Of a stretch of DNA of 20,812 nt, positions 20,477 to 20,812 are shown one piece after another. The position numbers and the translations under genes were made by a program. The DNA is from Paenarthrobacter nitroguajacolicus JCM 14115. GTDB taxonomy: Bacteria; Actinomycetota; Actinomycetes; Actinomycetales; Micrococcaceae. Numbering within the stretch: position 1 is the stretch's first letter; every line of letters starts with the position of its first letter. The notes under the pieces are model-generated. The model worked only from the letters and a program-made list of their open reading frames with translations. It was not told where the DNA came from and searched no databases. The DNA is taken from the NCBI GenBank assembly GCA_001313365.1, contig BBFS01000085.1, positions 1 through 20,812 on the forward strand. Reading direction: 5' to 3'.

Positions 20477-20498
20477 GGTGACTCCTGGTGTGGGGGTT

Positions 20499-20804
20499 TT
20501 AGTGGTGGGGATTGAGCTGTGGGGTTGAGGTACGGGCGATGCGCAGGGCCGCGGAAGCAGCCACAAGGCAGAGAAGTTCAACGCCAATGAGGTCGAGCAT
20601 GGCTGTTTGGTGACCAGCTACGGAGGCGCCCCGGTTGCCATCGTGGTGCCCGCCGCCAGGTCCCAACAGCAGGACGAGGTGGATGAGGATCATGACCGCG
20701 CTCATCGCCAAGAGGTGGCCGGCGGCACGTGGCGCAGCCTGCCGGGAGCAGAGCCGCGCCCTCCTCCGAATGAGGGAGCAAGCCATGGGAGCGGTGCAGG
20801 TCAA
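20499..20804 (-). CDS. Small two-helix membrane protein, function unknown
   Basis: Not recognised. The frame ends at TAA 20499-20501, just before the aldehyde dehydrogenase gene. It encodes two hydrophobic segments, LLAMSAVMILIHLVLLLG and MLDLIGVELLCLVAASAAL. They are joined by a Gly/His-rich loop (GPGGGHHDGNRGASVAGHQ) and preceded by a basic stretch (RRRARLCSRQAAPR). A start at ATG 20787 (MACSLIRRRARL) is possible, as is TTG at 20804. The gene may also begin beyond the right edge of the window. No frame break was noticed. The close spacing and same strand suggest it is co-transcribed with the aldehyde dehydrogenase. Its hydrophobic pattern makes coding likely, but there is no family evidence. 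Confidence 0.5.
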   Translation of the reverse strand: MTCTAPMACSLIRRRARLCSRQAAPRAAGHLLAMSAVMILIHLVLLLGPGGGHHDGNRGASVAGHQTAMLDLIGVELLCLVAASAALRIARTSTPQLNPHH

Positions 20805-20812
20805 GCACGCAG

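Overview
The window looks like chromosomal DNA from a high-GC actinobacterium, most likely an Arthrobacter/Paenarthrobacter-type member of the Micrococcaceae. The reasons are high GC in every gene, several GTG starts, purine-rich ribosome binding sites, and a soil-type mix of uptake and catabolic genes. No rRNA, tRNA, CRISPR array, insertion sequence or phage gene was seen. The genus is an inference from gene content, not from a search.

The sequence has a strong quality signature. It holds roughly 50-60 G or C runs of 6-8 bases, most of exactly 7, and nearly every gene is broken by one or more single-base or two-base indels. In conserved motifs the expected run is usually 4 or 5. Examples are an extra Pro inside the Walker A motif of the ABC ATPase and an extra Gly in the permease FRGLP motif. 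Many other breaks are CCC or GGG runs shortened to two. I therefore give each gene one span across its frameshifts and treat the breaks as probable sequencing or consensus errors, not as pseudogene decay.

Layout: (1) 95-530, a small secreted protein. (2) 5267-548, minus strand, a tight five-gene operon: polar amino-acid ABC transporter (binding protein, permease, ATPase), a Gfo/Idh/MocA dehydrogenase and a DadA-like FAD oxidoreductase. It is divergent from a LacI-type regulator (5450-6600), with twin 14-bp operators between them. (3) 6719-8458, a Tat-exported PHP-domain metallohydrolase with a PHO-box-like repeat upstream. (4) 11586-8462, minus strand, a tetR - cation/proton antiporter - App1-type phosphatase unit. 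It is divergent from an alpha/beta hydrolase (11683-12518), with two TetR-type operators in the shared promoter. (5) 12728-14105, an MHS-family MFS transporter with its own promoter. (6) 20804-14118, minus strand, a catabolic block: small membrane protein, PuuC-like aldehyde dehydrogenase, NCS1 transporter, YtcJ-like amidohydrolase and APC permease.

Working together: block 2 would bind and import an amino compound and oxidise it in two steps, under control of a sugar-type repressor. This suggests an opine, Amadori or amino-sugar-like substrate. Block 6 would import a nitrogen compound through NCS1 or APC carriers, hydrolyse it with the amidohydrolase and oxidise an aldehyde. Substrates are not readable from the sequence. 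The best evidence for regulation is in the two divergent intergenic regions (5268-5449 and 11587-11682) and the leader of the MFS gene (12583-12727).
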